A DNA stretch of 24,464 nucleotides from IMG/VR virus record IMGVR_UViG_3300025120_010918, positions 1-24,464 of that record. One strand, 5' to 3'. Shown piece by piece: positions 1 through 7,795 of this stretch (within the stretch, counting starts at the first letter, position 1; every line of letters begins with the position of its first letter). The translations under genes were made by a program, and so were the position numbers. The notes under the pieces were generated by a model. The model did not search any database. It was not told the DNA's origin and saw only the letters and a program-made list of their open reading frames with translations. The stretch is from a virus.

Positions 1-162
1 ACGTAAACTATCTTCATGTTTTTGTCCTGCTTCAATACAAGTATAATGTGCATCTGGCCAAAACTTTTTTACAGCGTTAGTCCATCTGCCATTCCAGGCA
101 CCTAAATCTAATACTCTTTTTGGTGAGTCAAGTGTTTGCAAGTAGTCATACATTTCATCCAT
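1..162 (-). CDS. SAM-dependent methyltransferase, N-terminal part (runs off left edge)
   Basis: This is the first 54 codons of a gene that leaves the window on the left. It starts at the ATG at 162-160. Residues around 17-26 read VLDLGAWNGR, a typical motif I (glycine-rich SAM-binding loop) of class I methyltransferases. It is followed by CIEAG, which fits the acidic residue that binds the ribose of SAM. The loop resembles that of the FkbM protein at 1883-2509 (VIDVGAWCGTW), so the two may be related sugar or glycan O-methyltransferases. The start overlaps the end of the upstream glycosyltransferase by 8 bases, so it is probably co-transcribed with the minus-strand glycan genes. The substrate cannot be told from this fragment. 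Confidence 0.75.
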   Translation of the reverse strand, partial: MDEMYDYLQTLDSPKRVLDLGAWNGRWTNAVKKFWPDAHYTCIEAGQKHEDSLR

Positions 163-862
163 TTATTTTTTTCCGTAATACTTCAATATCAGTTTGTAAA
201 TGTCTATCTCTTACTTTTGTCCAAACAAAATTATCTCTGTAATTAATGTTGAAATTCTTCCGTATTTGTTTACCAGCGTTGTCATTTATGATCTTTTTAG
301 CCTTAAATGTCACTGTTGGCAGATAAAGGCATCTACCTAACTTACGTGCAACTTTTTGTGTATAAGTGTCCACATGCCAATGCCAAAAGAAAGGAGGTGC
401 TAGGTATCCTAATGTATCCACCCAATTTTTATGTACCGCAAAATGTGCCGCTGGCAGTGGTTCATCTGGCCAGAGTTTTGTTTCACTACCTGAATTTTTA
501 TTACCTTTGGCTCTACCATCACTTGGCACTACCATAAGAATCTTGTCCTCATATCTATTGAATTCGTCTGCTATCAACTGATCCCAGTCCTGTGTTTGCA
601 CCTGGACATCATCGCCCATGAGCATAACAATATCGTTGGTTGCTTTCTCAGACATAAGATTCCAACTGTAGCAGGTGGACTGATTTGGTCCAACTGTATA
701 ATGTTTTTCGTCCAGTAAATCTTTGTATTGTTCTAACATTTCATCATCGTCATTGAGGTAAAATAAAAATTCTGTGTTGTGTTTTTGTGTTGCAGTAGCA
801 GTGTCGACTAGTCTTTTTGCCAGTTCGGGTCTGCCTCTCGATGGACAACAGAACGAAATCAT
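155..862 (-). CDS. GT2-like (GT-A fold) glycosyltransferase
   Basis: A 235-aa protein that probably transfers a sugar from a nucleotide sugar. The N-terminus (ISFCCPSRGRPE) is the first beta strand and loop of GT-A glycosyltransferases. An NDDDE motif at about residues 37-41 and a second acidic motif, MLMGDD, at about 80-85 fit nucleotide and metal binding. A WHWHVDTY stretch towards the C-terminus may carry acceptor-side or metal residues. I chose the ATG at 862 because it forms an ATGA overlap with the stop of the epimerase gene. A TTG six codons upstream (880) is possible but less likely. No membrane segment or signal peptide is visible. The neighbours are sugar-nucleotide and methyltransferase genes, which supports a glycan role. 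Donor and acceptor are unknown. Confidence 0.72.
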   Translation of the reverse strand: MISFCCPSRGRPELAKRLVDTATATQKHNTEFLFYLNDDDEMLEQYKDLLDEKHYTVGPNQSTCYSWNLMSEKATNDIVMLMGDDVQVQTQDWDQLIADEFNRYEDKILMVVPSDGRAKGNKNSGSETKLWPDEPLPAAHFAVHKNWVDTLGYLAPPFFWHWHVDTYTQKVARKLGRCLYLPTVTFKAKKIINDNAGKQIRKNFNINYRDNFVWTKVRDRHLQTDIEVLRKKING

Positions 863-1863
863 ATCAATTTCTTCTTCCAAGTATCAGGAGTTTGGTCATT
901 GATAATTTCTAGCGGCAAGTGGTATTGAAACTTTTTTGTACCTCTGGTTCTTATGTACTCGGCTGTCTTCTTGACTGACTGTCGCATGTTTGTCGCTGTG
1001 TTGTATCCTAATAAATCCCTTGCTTTGTCTGATGAACACACTGCTAGTTTTACTTCCTTGGGTCTGTCTTTGTGATGTATGGGATCTAAATTAAGTCCTG
1101 TTTCGTTTGCACATGCCTCTGCTAACTCATTGATTGTTATAGGTTCTTCGTCTGGTCCTATATTAATTACTTCACCAACAACGTTATCACGAAATGCTAA
1201 TGCATTCAAACAATACAAACAATCATCAATGTAACTGAAACATCTTTGTTGCTTGCCATCTCCATATATGATAGGCTGTTTGCCTTGTAACATTCTATTC
1301 AACATGATGGACATAACATTTCTAAACGGGTCGTCGTACTTCTGTCTTGGTCCAACTATGTTGTGTGGTACAGCAATTACGTACTCTACTCCATGTGTTT
1401 CGCATAAGTTTCTTAACACATCTTCGCCGGCCTTCTTTGCGATTCCATATGGATCTTGAGGACGACACTCGTAAGTTTCTTTGTATGGCATCTCATCATG
1501 ATGTCCATATCTTGCCATGCTAGAACAATACACAATACGTTTTACTTTGTTCCTTATGGCCGCCGTAATAGTTGTAACTGATGCTTCAAATATATTTCGT
1601 GTAACAAGCACAGGAGAAAATACTGATAGTCCTTCGTAAGCCGTAGCGGCAGTATGATACACTATGTCACAACCCTCCATGGCTTTGGTCATGTTCTCCA
1701 AATCGCAACAGTCCACTTGGTGAAACTCTACATTCTGCGGAACATTATCTGTATAACCACCAATCATATTATCATTACCAGCCACGGTGTGGCCTTCTGA
1801 TATCATTAAATCTGCTAGATGAGAACCTAAAAATCCTGCTACACCTGTTATAAAAATTTTCAT
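859..1863 (-). CDS. NAD-dependent sugar epimerase/dehydratase (extended SDR)
   Basis: A 334-aa extended short-chain dehydrogenase that probably modifies a nucleotide sugar in the cytoplasm. The N-terminal Rossmann motif is TGVAGFLGSH (residues 6-15), fitting GxxGxxG for NAD(P) binding. The catalytic set is visible as CSSM (113-116) and YGIAK (Y139, K143). Later motifs such as FSYIDD and INIGPDEEPITI are those of UDP-glucose 4-epimerase-like and dTDP-sugar dehydratase-like enzymes. The exact reaction (epimerase, dehydratase or reductase) cannot be decided from sequence alone. Length is normal for the family. The gene follows the FkbM gene after 19 bases and overlaps the next glycosyltransferase by ATGA, so it belongs to the minus-strand operon. 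No clear Shine-Dalgarno sequence precedes the ATG. Confidence 0.85.
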   Translation of the reverse strand: MKIFITGVAGFLGSHLADLMISEGHTVAGNDNMIGGYTDNVPQNVEFHQVDCCDLENMTKAMEGCDIVYHTAATAYEGLSVFSPVLVTRNIFEASVTTITAAIRNKVKRIVYCSSMARYGHHDEMPYKETYECRPQDPYGIAKKAGEDVLRNLCETHGVEYVIAVPHNIVGPRQKYDDPFRNVMSIMLNRMLQGKQPIIYGDGKQQRCFSYIDDCLYCLNALAFRDNVVGEVINIGPDEEPITINELAEACANETGLNLDPIHHKDRPKEVKLAVCSSDKARDLLGYNTATNMRQSVKKTAEYIRTRGTKKFQYHLPLEIINDQTPDTWKKKLI

Positions 1864-1882
1864 TTTGAGTATTTAATTTAAG

Positions 1883-2509
1883 TTATGCACGATAAAAAAC
1901 TTTATCAGGCCAGTGTTCTATCAGCACCTTGAACCCTAGCGAGCTTATATGTTTCTCTATTTCGGTATTAGTGCTTCCATATTTTTTAGTGTTGTTGTTT
2001 AATTCTATCATTAGGTACATTATATTTTTTAATGTGTTCTTTGCACCTTTCAACACTTCCATTTCATATCCTTCGACGTCGATCTTGATCATGTCAACAT
2101 CCTGACAATTTAAATTATCTAGTGTTGTCATTCTTATGTCACCCTGTCTATCCACTCTTTTTGCCTGTGTAAAATTGTCTTCCGTCAATGATATTTCTTT
2201 TATTTCCGAACCAACTGCTTCCATTCTAGGGTGGCAGTTAATCGTACAGTTCTTTTGTAAACATTCAAAATGTGTTTTGTCGGGTTCGAATGCAATTACT
2301 TTTTCAGCATATGGTTCGATGGCCTTAGACCATGTTCCGCACCATGCACCCACATCTATCACAGTTTTCATTTTTTTATTTTGCACTTCACAGTGCTTTA
2401 GAAACTTATTCAAACATTTATTTTGAGTGAAAGGTTGTCCAGACTTCCATTGCTCTATGTGTATATCGTTTGATGGTACCCAAAAGCCGTTAATTTTTTC
2501 TATTTTCAT
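1883..2509 (-). CDS. FkbM family methyltransferase
   Basis: A 208-aa SAM-dependent methyltransferase. Motif I is VIDVGAWCGTW (residues 50-60) and the next acidic motif is FEPD (74-77). The FkbM signature TTLDNL (128-133) followed by DMIKIDVEGYE (139-149) is clear. FkbM members O-methylate sugars or small hydroxylated molecules, and many lie in polysaccharide clusters, so glycan methylation is the likely job here. The start ATG overlaps the stop of the preceding gene as ATGA. An AAAGGA ribosome binding site lies 6-7 bases upstream. No sign of truncation is visible. Confidence 0.85.
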   Translation of the reverse strand: MKIEKINGFWVPSNDIHIEQWKSGQPFTQNKCLNKFLKHCEVQNKKMKTVIDVGAWCGTWSKAIEPYAEKVIAFEPDKTHFECLQKNCTINCHPRMEAVGSEIKEISLTEDNFTQAKRVDRQGDIRMTTLDNLNCQDVDMIKIDVEGYEMEVLKGAKNTLKNIMYLMIELNNNTKKYGSTNTEIEKHISSLGFKVLIEHWPDKVFYRA

Positions 2510-3318
2510 AATATTCCTTTGTCCATCAATATCTCAACTGCTGTACCGTTGCTGATCTCCTCCGGAGTGAACTGTTGGTATGCTAGACTGTACAACCATG
2601 GTTCGGGTCCAGCATAAAAAGGATCCTCAATATCTTCTAGGTTTAAATTGCCCATTGGCTCAGCAAAACTTTTTCTATCACAGAACACAGGCACGCCCAT
2701 ACAAACGGCCTCAACAGCACTGATACTGCAACTGGTCACACACGCCCAAGCATCTTTTAGGTCCTCGGATAAGGGTACCTTTGCCTCACTTGGTCCTGAT
2801 GTACCTCTGCCCCTAGGCTTGTCTCGAAGTTTGATCGGCCTGTCAGTGACTCTTTTTAATCTATCTATCGTGTCTTGCGTCCAATCTGGAGTGTCGAGAT
2901 AGTTGTGGATACCTGTTGAACTAGGACACACTAAAATATATGAGCCTTTCAACGTTGGCGCTTTAATCTGCATTCCAAATTTTTCAAACCTATCTGCTTT
3001 ACAATCTTTTAAAAATCTTGCATGTATTTGATTTTTACATACACGCCAATAATGATTATCCTGTTTTAAATTGTTATTGTCAAATCTACCAAAGTATGGA
3101 GTGTCAGTGAACCAGTAATTGTGATTACGTGCTTCTAATTTCTTTATCATCGGTCTGTTGTTGCCAACAAATCCCCAAAACATGCTGTTGTTCACCGGAT
3201 CCGTTTCTTTGGTGTTATCTAACTTGGCTATCTGGTCTGGCCACGACTTTTCAACGCCGGCAAACACTTCCCATGCTTTGCTGTTTTTATTATTAAATGG
3301 TGCGTAAATTGTTAACAT
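2506..3318 (-). CDS. Capsule-polysaccharide/Kdo-transferase-like glycosyltransferase (paralog 1 of 4)
   Basis: A 270-aa protein and the only minus-strand member of a four-gene family in this window (others at 6980, 7785 and 11397). Shared blocks are a strand ending TDRPIKLR (about 158-165), the segment DAWACVTSCSISAVEAVCMG (189-208) followed by VPVF, and a C-terminal LAYQQFTPEEISNG (245-258). The last two blocks resemble the C-terminal nucleotide-sugar half of GT-B proteins of the KpsS/KpsC capsule type. Where two paralogs have RPHP, this one has RDKP, so activity or donor may differ. It overlaps the SGNH gene by 26 bases and the FkbM gene by ATGA. The family call is by motif resemblance, and the sugar is unknown. 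Confidence 0.6.
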   Translation of the reverse strand: MLTIYAPFNNKNSKAWEVFAGVEKSWPDQIAKLDNTKETDPVNNSMFWGFVGNNRPMIKKLEARNHNYWFTDTPYFGRFDNNNLKQDNHYWRVCKNQIHARFLKDCKADRFEKFGMQIKAPTLKGSYILVCPSSTGIHNYLDTPDWTQDTIDRLKRVTDRPIKLRDKPRGRGTSGPSEAKVPLSEDLKDAWACVTSCSISAVEAVCMGVPVFCDRKSFAEPMGNLNLEDIEDPFYAGPEPWLYSLAYQQFTPEEISNGTAVEILMDKGIL

Positions 3319-3958
3319 CTATAAATTCTTTAATTTGTTTTGCCCACTGCCTATGTCCTTCTACTGATGGGTGTGGATCGTTTGGACTTACGATTAAATT
3401 TTTGTCTGATATAAATTCTAGTTGACTTGTCCCTGGACTAAAAAATCTATCCATATTGATTGCATTTTTAATTACATTAAAGTCCTCTGTGCCATTACCA
3501 AAATTATTAGGCAATGAATTATACATAACGTAAGGTATCCGCTTACGTTCAAAATAATTCTGTAAATCAAAAACATTATCAAGAAAATTCATTGTAAGAT
3601 TATTTTCTATGTCCCACCCCTTGTGGTTACGTATGAAACTTACATTGTCTAATGTCTTCCATGTTCTCCACGTGAGCTCTGTGCCTGGGCTACGACCTTT
3701 CTTCCATCCGTCATCCGTTATGTAATCATTCCTGATTGAACTCGACCATCCTATGACAGCAAAAATCTTTTCATCCTTATTTTGTTCGCACCAAACTTTT
3801 GTAGAAAAACTTATCCTGGTATTGCCCCTGCCACCCATGGCCAAGTTGACGAGTCCTATATCATAATTGTCTGCCAGTATCTGTGTGGTAAAAGTTTCCA
3901 CACCATCTTTATTTCTTGGTGTTAGGAAACTACATCCATTTGATAATAATTTGCTCAT
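3293..3958 (-). CDS. SGNH/GDSL hydrolase-like protein
   Basis: A 221-aa protein with the layout of SGNH hydrolases. Block I is NGCSF (residues 7-11, with the candidate nucleophile S10), followed by a glycine/asparagine block MGGRGN (41-46) and a C-terminal NDPHPSVEGH (193-202) supplying the Asp and His. In glycan clusters such proteins often add or remove O-acetyl or other acyl groups, which would fit here. The ATG at 3958 is preferred over an in-frame ATG at 4027. The latter would run across the divergent promoter and overlap the start of the opposite gene. It is the first gene of the minus-strand operon and overlaps the next by 26 bases. No signal peptide is seen, so it probably acts in the cytoplasm. 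Confidence 0.65.
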   Translation of the reverse strand: MSKLLSNGCSFLTPRNKDGVETFTTQILADNYDIGLVNLAMGGRGNTRISFSTKVWCEQNKDEKIFAVIGWSSSIRNDYITDDGWKKGRSPGTELTWRTWKTLDNVSFIRNHKGWDIENNLTMNFLDNVFDLQNYFERKRIPYVMYNSLPNNFGNGTEDFNVIKNAINMDRFFSPGTSQLEFISDKNLIVSPNDPHPSVEGHRQWAKQIKEFIDVNNLRTI

Positions 3959-4006
3959 GCTGTTGTTTAATAGTATAATTATAGTGTAGTTATTCACAAA
4001 ATGCAA
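3951..4006. promoter_or_regulatory. Symmetric bidirectional promoter
   Basis: The 50-base gap between divergent genes is centred on the perfect palindrome TATAATTATA (3974-3983). On the plus strand, TTGCTC (3951-3956), a 17-base spacer and TATAAT (3974-3979) form a sigma70-type promoter. On the minus strand, TTGCAT (4006-4001), 17 bases and TATAAT (3983-3978) form another. The two -10 boxes share bases, so only one can be opened at a time. Predicted leaders are about 23 bases (plus) and 13 bases (minus). The -35 boxes match consensus at only 3 of 6 positions. Confidence 0.55.
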
Positions 4007-4008
4007 AC

Positions 4009-5088
4009 ATGAAAAACATAGATTCAATCAAGTATTTTCTAGAAAAATGGGAAACTGTTGATACAAGTTACGATTACACCGTTCCATATCATGAGGACAT
4101 AGATCCAAATTTCACAAGTTTACCAACTTTTGTTGCTGAATTTTATGATTGCAAAGTACATAGTTGTCCGTTACTTGTTACCTATCAGCAGAAATTGATA
4201 ACCAATTATATATGGGGCCTTACCGATCAACGCAGAAACAAACCAGACAAGACACACAGACTTTGGAAAGAGTGGGGAGACGAGGTACACGCAGATCTAC
4301 CGCCCGTTAGTGAACACTTTCATGAGAAATATAATTATGTTTGGTTGCCTATCGACGAAGAGAGTGTTAACAATCCATGGCACATATGGATCGATGTCAT
4401 ATCTAAATTTAGATTATTAGAAAAGAGATGGTCCACCGATTTCACAAAATACTGCTATGTGTTGGCAAACGAGAGCGGATATTTTAAAAAAGTAATTCAA
4501 GAATTATTTCCTGAAATTAAAGTCCTTGTCATGCCAAAAAACGAAACATGGCAATTCAAACATTTACTTGTACCCAGTGCAAGTAATTCAAAAGATGGAG
4601 TAATTACGCCCCACCTGGCACCATGGCTGAGACACTTCAAAGGTATCAATAAAGATCAAAAAGAACCACATAGAAAAATTGTTGTACTGCGTCCAGGAGC
4701 AAAAACAAGACGACTTACCAATTCCGAAGAATTATTATTGGCCTTGAAAGGATGGGAAACAATAGTATTAGAGACCATGACAATTAGAGAACAAATTAGA
4801 ACATTTGCTGAAGCAACCCACATTGTTGCGGCACATGGAGCAGGGTTGGTTAACCTACTTTGGTGTAAGCCGGGTACAAAAGTAATCGAAATACAAGACA
4901 GAAAAATGATTCATAAAAAGGTTTATCCACTGCTTTCATACCACCTCGGATTGAAACATGAACTATATTTGGCAGACACAGTGCCAATAAAATTAAAAGA
5001 CGGTAAAAAACCCAAAGGTATTAAAAGAATAAGTGATTTAATAAATTTTAAAATTGATATACCTGACTTGCTTAAATATCTTGATTGA
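4009..5088 (+). CDS. GT61 (DUF563) family glycosyltransferase
   Basis: A 359-aa protein with the hallmarks of glycosyltransferase family 61. The middle has NPWHIWIDVISKF (122-134), in the place of the family's N-x-x-H-x-x-x-D stretch. After it comes RKIVVLRPGAKTRRLTNSEE (222-241), the usual basic block before the C-terminal domain. The signature AAHGAGLVNLLW (274-285), followed by PGTKVIEIQ, is very clear. The family includes xylosyl- and other pentosyl/hexosyltransferases, and bacterial and phage members usually sit in surface-glycan clusters. It is the first gene of the plus-strand arm, served by the divergent promoter. No membrane segment is visible. Donor and acceptor are not known. Confidence 0.85.
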   Translation: MKNIDSIKYFLEKWETVDTSYDYTVPYHEDIDPNFTSLPTFVAEFYDCKVHSCPLLVTYQQKLITNYIWGLTDQRRNKPDKTHRLWKEWGDEVHADLPPVSEHFHEKYNYVWLPIDEESVNNPWHIWIDVISKFRLLEKRWSTDFTKYCYVLANESGYFKKVIQELFPEIKVLVMPKNETWQFKHLLVPSASNSKDGVITPHLAPWLRHFKGINKDQKEPHRKIVVLRPGAKTRRLTNSEELLLALKGWETIVLETMTIREQIRTFAEATHIVAAHGAGLVNLLWCKPGTKVIEIQDRKMIHKKVYPLLSYHLGLKHELYLADTVPIKLKDGKKPKGIKRISDLINFKIDIPDLLKYLD

Positions 5089-5090
5089 CA

Positions 5091-5990
5091 ATGAAAATTA
5101 AAGTAATTACATCATACAAACCCGGTTGTTGGAATCTATACGCTAAAAAAGGAATAGAATCAATGGCAGAACAATTTCCTAAAGAAATTGACTTGGTTGT
5201 TTATGCTGAAGAACCAAAACGGCCATGCAAATTCGAAAGGATCGAGTGGATAGATTTAAAAACTGCAGAGCCTGAACTTACTGCATTCAAACAGAGACAC
5301 AAGGATGATCCAGTGGCTCATGGCAAATTAGAAACTAAAGAAAATGGCGTTCGTAGAGTACCTGAACTGCAAACGCTTGGCGGCTCTGACAAGAACAAAG
5401 AATCTTTCTTATGGAATGCTGTGCGTTTTGCAAACAAAGTATTTTGTGTAGTCAATGGACTACGTAATTCCAAAGGCTATGACTATGTGGTTTGGATAGA
5501 TGCTGACACATTTTCGTTTCGCCCTGTTCCACTGGATTGGTTTGAGAAATTATTACCAAACGATACCATGGTCACTTACCTTGGCAGAGAAAATCCAAAG
5601 TTAGGTGATGGTGGCAAATATCCCGAGTGTGGCTTTGTTGGTTATAATTGTAATCATCCAGAAATACAGAATTTCATAGACGACTGGGAGCAATTATACG
5701 TGACCGACAATGTATTCAAGATTTTAGAATGGCATGACAGTTACGTTTTTTGGCATTTAACAAAAATATACAGGAAAGAAAAAAATATAAAAGTGAATGA
5801 CATCGGTTATTGGAAAGGTGTAAAAGGACACCATGTGTTTGTAAACAGTGAACTCGGTTTATACATGGATCACATGAAAGGCAATCGTAAAACAAAAGGC
5901 ACCAGCGTCAAGAACGATCTTAGACAAAATCCAAACGTCAAAGTAAATGTGCAGGACATAGAATATTGGAAAAAAGTACCGCCAGCGTAG
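5091..5990 (+). CDS. DxD-motif (GT-A) glycosyltransferase, twin of 10540-11397
   Basis: A 299-aa protein starting MKIKVITSYKPG. A DAD motif inside VVWIDADTFSFRP (133-145) is the metal and nucleotide-sugar site of GT-A glycosyltransferases. ECGFVGYN, a typical middle block, follows. The ATG at 5091 is chosen over an in-frame TTG at 5085 because the twin gene at 10540 starts at exactly this point, MKIKVITSYKPG. The start lies two bases after the stop of the GT61 gene. The two twins are alike over almost their whole length (shared SELGLYMDH and KGNRK near the end), which indicates duplication inside the island. A tail of about 35 residues after that is charged and variable. The sugar is unknown. 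Confidence 0.78.
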   Translation: MKIKVITSYKPGCWNLYAKKGIESMAEQFPKEIDLVVYAEEPKRPCKFERIEWIDLKTAEPELTAFKQRHKDDPVAHGKLETKENGVRRVPELQTLGGSDKNKESFLWNAVRFANKVFCVVNGLRNSKGYDYVVWIDADTFSFRPVPLDWFEKLLPNDTMVTYLGRENPKLGDGGKYPECGFVGYNCNHPEIQNFIDDWEQLYVTDNVFKILEWHDSYVFWHLTKIYRKEKNIKVNDIGYWKGVKGHHVFVNSELGLYMDHMKGNRKTKGTSVKNDLRQNPNVKVNVQDIEYWKKVPPA

Positions 5991-6009
5991 ACAACCATAA
6001 TTACATTAA

Positions 6010-6993
6010 ATGAAAAAGATTGCATTTGTAACCGGCATGACCGGACAGGACGGTCCTTACCTAGCCAAACATTTACTTGAAAAAGACTACAAAGTTTATG
6101 GGCTGGTAAAAAGATACAGTAATCCTAATCTATCTAATCTCAATTATCTCGGAATAGAGAATGAGGTTGAATTGATAACTGGTGATATCACTGACGATGC
6201 AAACATGAATCATTTGGTAAGGACTATCAGACCAAACGAATTTTATAATCTTGCCGCACAAAGTTTTGTAGGTGCAAGTTGGGAACTAAACAAGCAAACA
6301 ACAGAAGTAAACGCAGTGGGCGTATTGAACGTCCTTAATGCAATCGTCAATCAAAATCCGCTTACACGATTCTATCAGGCAAGTACTAGTGAACTCTATG
6401 GCAATGCAAACGTTGAAGGCGTACAAGATGAGGACACGCCATTCCATCCACGTTCACCGTACGGTGTTTCTAAATTGTATGCATACTGGATGACCATTAA
6501 CTTCAGAGAAAGTTACAGCATACATGCTTCTAATGGAATATTGTTCAATCATGAATCGCCAATAAGAGGCAAAGAATTTGTAACGAGAAAAGTCACGGAT
6601 GGAGTTGCCAGGATAAAATTAGGACTGGCAAAAAAAATTACTCTAGGAAATTTAGATGCAAAAAGAGATTGGGGATTTGCTGGTGACTTTGTTGAGGCCA
6701 TGTACACAATGGTACAAGAAAAAAATCCTGGAGACTATGTAATATGCACAGGAGTACAACATACTATCCGAGAATTACTTACCCATGCTTTTAGAACCGC
6801 CGATATAGAAGATTGGGAACAATACGTTGAGTCCGATCCACGTTTCAAACGTCCAGCGGAAGTACATGCATTGCATGGATCATATTCAAAAGCAAAAGAA
6901 AAACTAGGATGGGAACCTAAAACCGAATTCAGAGACATGGTTGCTTTGATGGTTAACGAAGATATAAAGAGATTGTCCCATGATCTACGTTAG
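6010..6993 (+). CDS. gmd: GDP-mannose 4,6-dehydratase
   Basis: A 327-aa enzyme that converts GDP-D-mannose to GDP-4-dehydro-6-deoxy-D-mannose, the branch point to GDP-fucose, GDP-rhamnose and perosamine. The NADP-binding motif is TGMTGQDGPYLA (8-19). Catalytic T126-S127-E128 lie in ASTSELYG, and Y151 and K155 in YGVSK. LFNHESPIRGKEFVTRK is the diagnostic GMD stretch for substrate and tetramer contacts. It is slightly shorter than the usual 340-370 residues but has all key motifs. The gene begins 19 bases after the glycosyltransferase and overlaps the next gene by 14 bases. No obvious GDP-fucose synthase is seen. The SDR at 859-1863 or a host enzyme might complete the pathway, which is inference. 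Confidence 0.93.
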   Translation: MKKIAFVTGMTGQDGPYLAKHLLEKDYKVYGLVKRYSNPNLSNLNYLGIENEVELITGDITDDANMNHLVRTIRPNEFYNLAAQSFVGASWELNKQTTEVNAVGVLNVLNAIVNQNPLTRFYQASTSELYGNANVEGVQDEDTPFHPRSPYGVSKLYAYWMTINFRESYSIHASNGILFNHESPIRGKEFVTRKVTDGVARIKLGLAKKITLGNLDAKRDWGFAGDFVEAMYTMVQEKNPGDYVICTGVQHTIRELLTHAFRTADIEDWEQYVESDPRFKRPAEVHALHGSYSKAKEKLGWEPKTEFRDMVALMVNEDIKRLSHDLR

Positions 6994-7795
6994 TTCTACA
7001 AACAGGAAACTTACTGAAAAATATGTTGACTGGGCTGTACAAGGTTTGCCAGATGCTAAAAAACTTCCACCAACTCAAATAATAGACAAGACAGACTGCA
7101 CCAAGGCAGTGATGTTTGGTGTACTACGTGGCACTCATCTAGTTTACAAATGGGCTCAGCAAAACAAAATTAATTTCTACTACATGGATCGACCTTATTG
7201 GGGAGAGACAAGAAATAGTCCTTTTTACACTAAAATTGTAAAGAACAATCATCTAAAGAACTGGCAAGAAAATAGGCCGGACGATCGTTTTAAACAATCA
7301 TTTCCTTGGCCTATAAATCCATGGAAGAAAGACGGCAAGAACATAATTGTGTGTCCACCATCCAACGCTATTAAAGAGTTTTTTGGAGTGCATGATTGGT
7401 TGGACATGACTTTAGCAACACTAAAAGCAAACACGGATCGGCCGATCATAATAAAAAATAAAGGGTATAATCCTATAATGGAATATGATAAAGACGGTGG
7501 CATGATAGTCAAAGGCAAAGATAACACGGCGCCGAGTGGTCCTATTAACTGGAAAGATGCTTTTGCTATTGTGACTTATAATTCAAATATTACGTTGGAG
7601 GCAACTACAAGAGGCATACCTTGTTTTACTGATAAACACAATGCCTGTGCACCTATATCTGAAACAGATTTCTCAAAAATAGAAACACCTAAATATATCG
7701 ACAGAGAACCGTTATACCATTCATTGGCATACGGACAGTTCACAGCAGAAGAAATTAAAAACGGACGTGCTTGGAGAATTTTAGATGAAGGTTGA
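6980..7795 (+). CDS. Capsule-polysaccharide/Kdo-transferase-like glycosyltransferase (paralog 2 of 4)
   Basis: A 271-aa protein most like the minus-strand paralog at 2506-3318. Shared landmarks are an aromatic/Pro block YYMDRPYWG (67-75), IIVCPPSNAI (122-131), TDRPIIIKN (152-160), DAFAIVTYNSNITLEA (193-208) with GIPCF (212-216), and the end block LAYGQFTAEEIKNG (249-262). At the place of the RPHP motif of two other paralogs it has KNKG, so this basic site has been lost or moved. The ATG lies inside the end of gmd (14-base overlap), and the gene itself overlaps the next paralog by 11 bases. Probably a GT-B fold sugar transferase. The role is inferred from family resemblance and context. Confidence 0.6.
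   Translation: MIYVSSTNRKLTEKYVDWAVQGLPDAKKLPPTQIIDKTDCTKAVMFGVLRGTHLVYKWAQQNKINFYYMDRPYWGETRNSPFYTKIVKNNHLKNWQENRPDDRFKQSFPWPINPWKKDGKNIIVCPPSNAIKEFFGVHDWLDMTLATLKANTDRPIIIKNKGYNPIMEYDKDGGMIVKGKDNTAPSGPINWKDAFAIVTYNSNITLEATTRGIPCFTDKHNACAPISETDFSKIETPKYIDREPLYHSLAYGQFTAEEIKNGRAWRILDEG

Noticed and set aside
3959-4027. Longer SGNH-like protein starting at 4027
   Set aside because: It would overlap the start of the divergent GT61 gene and cover the promoter. The added residues are hydrophobic by chance, and the family block I begins at the inner ATG.
5085-5090. TTG at 5085 as start of the first DxD glycosyltransferase
   Set aside because: The ATG two codons later gives the same N-terminus as the twin gene at 10540.
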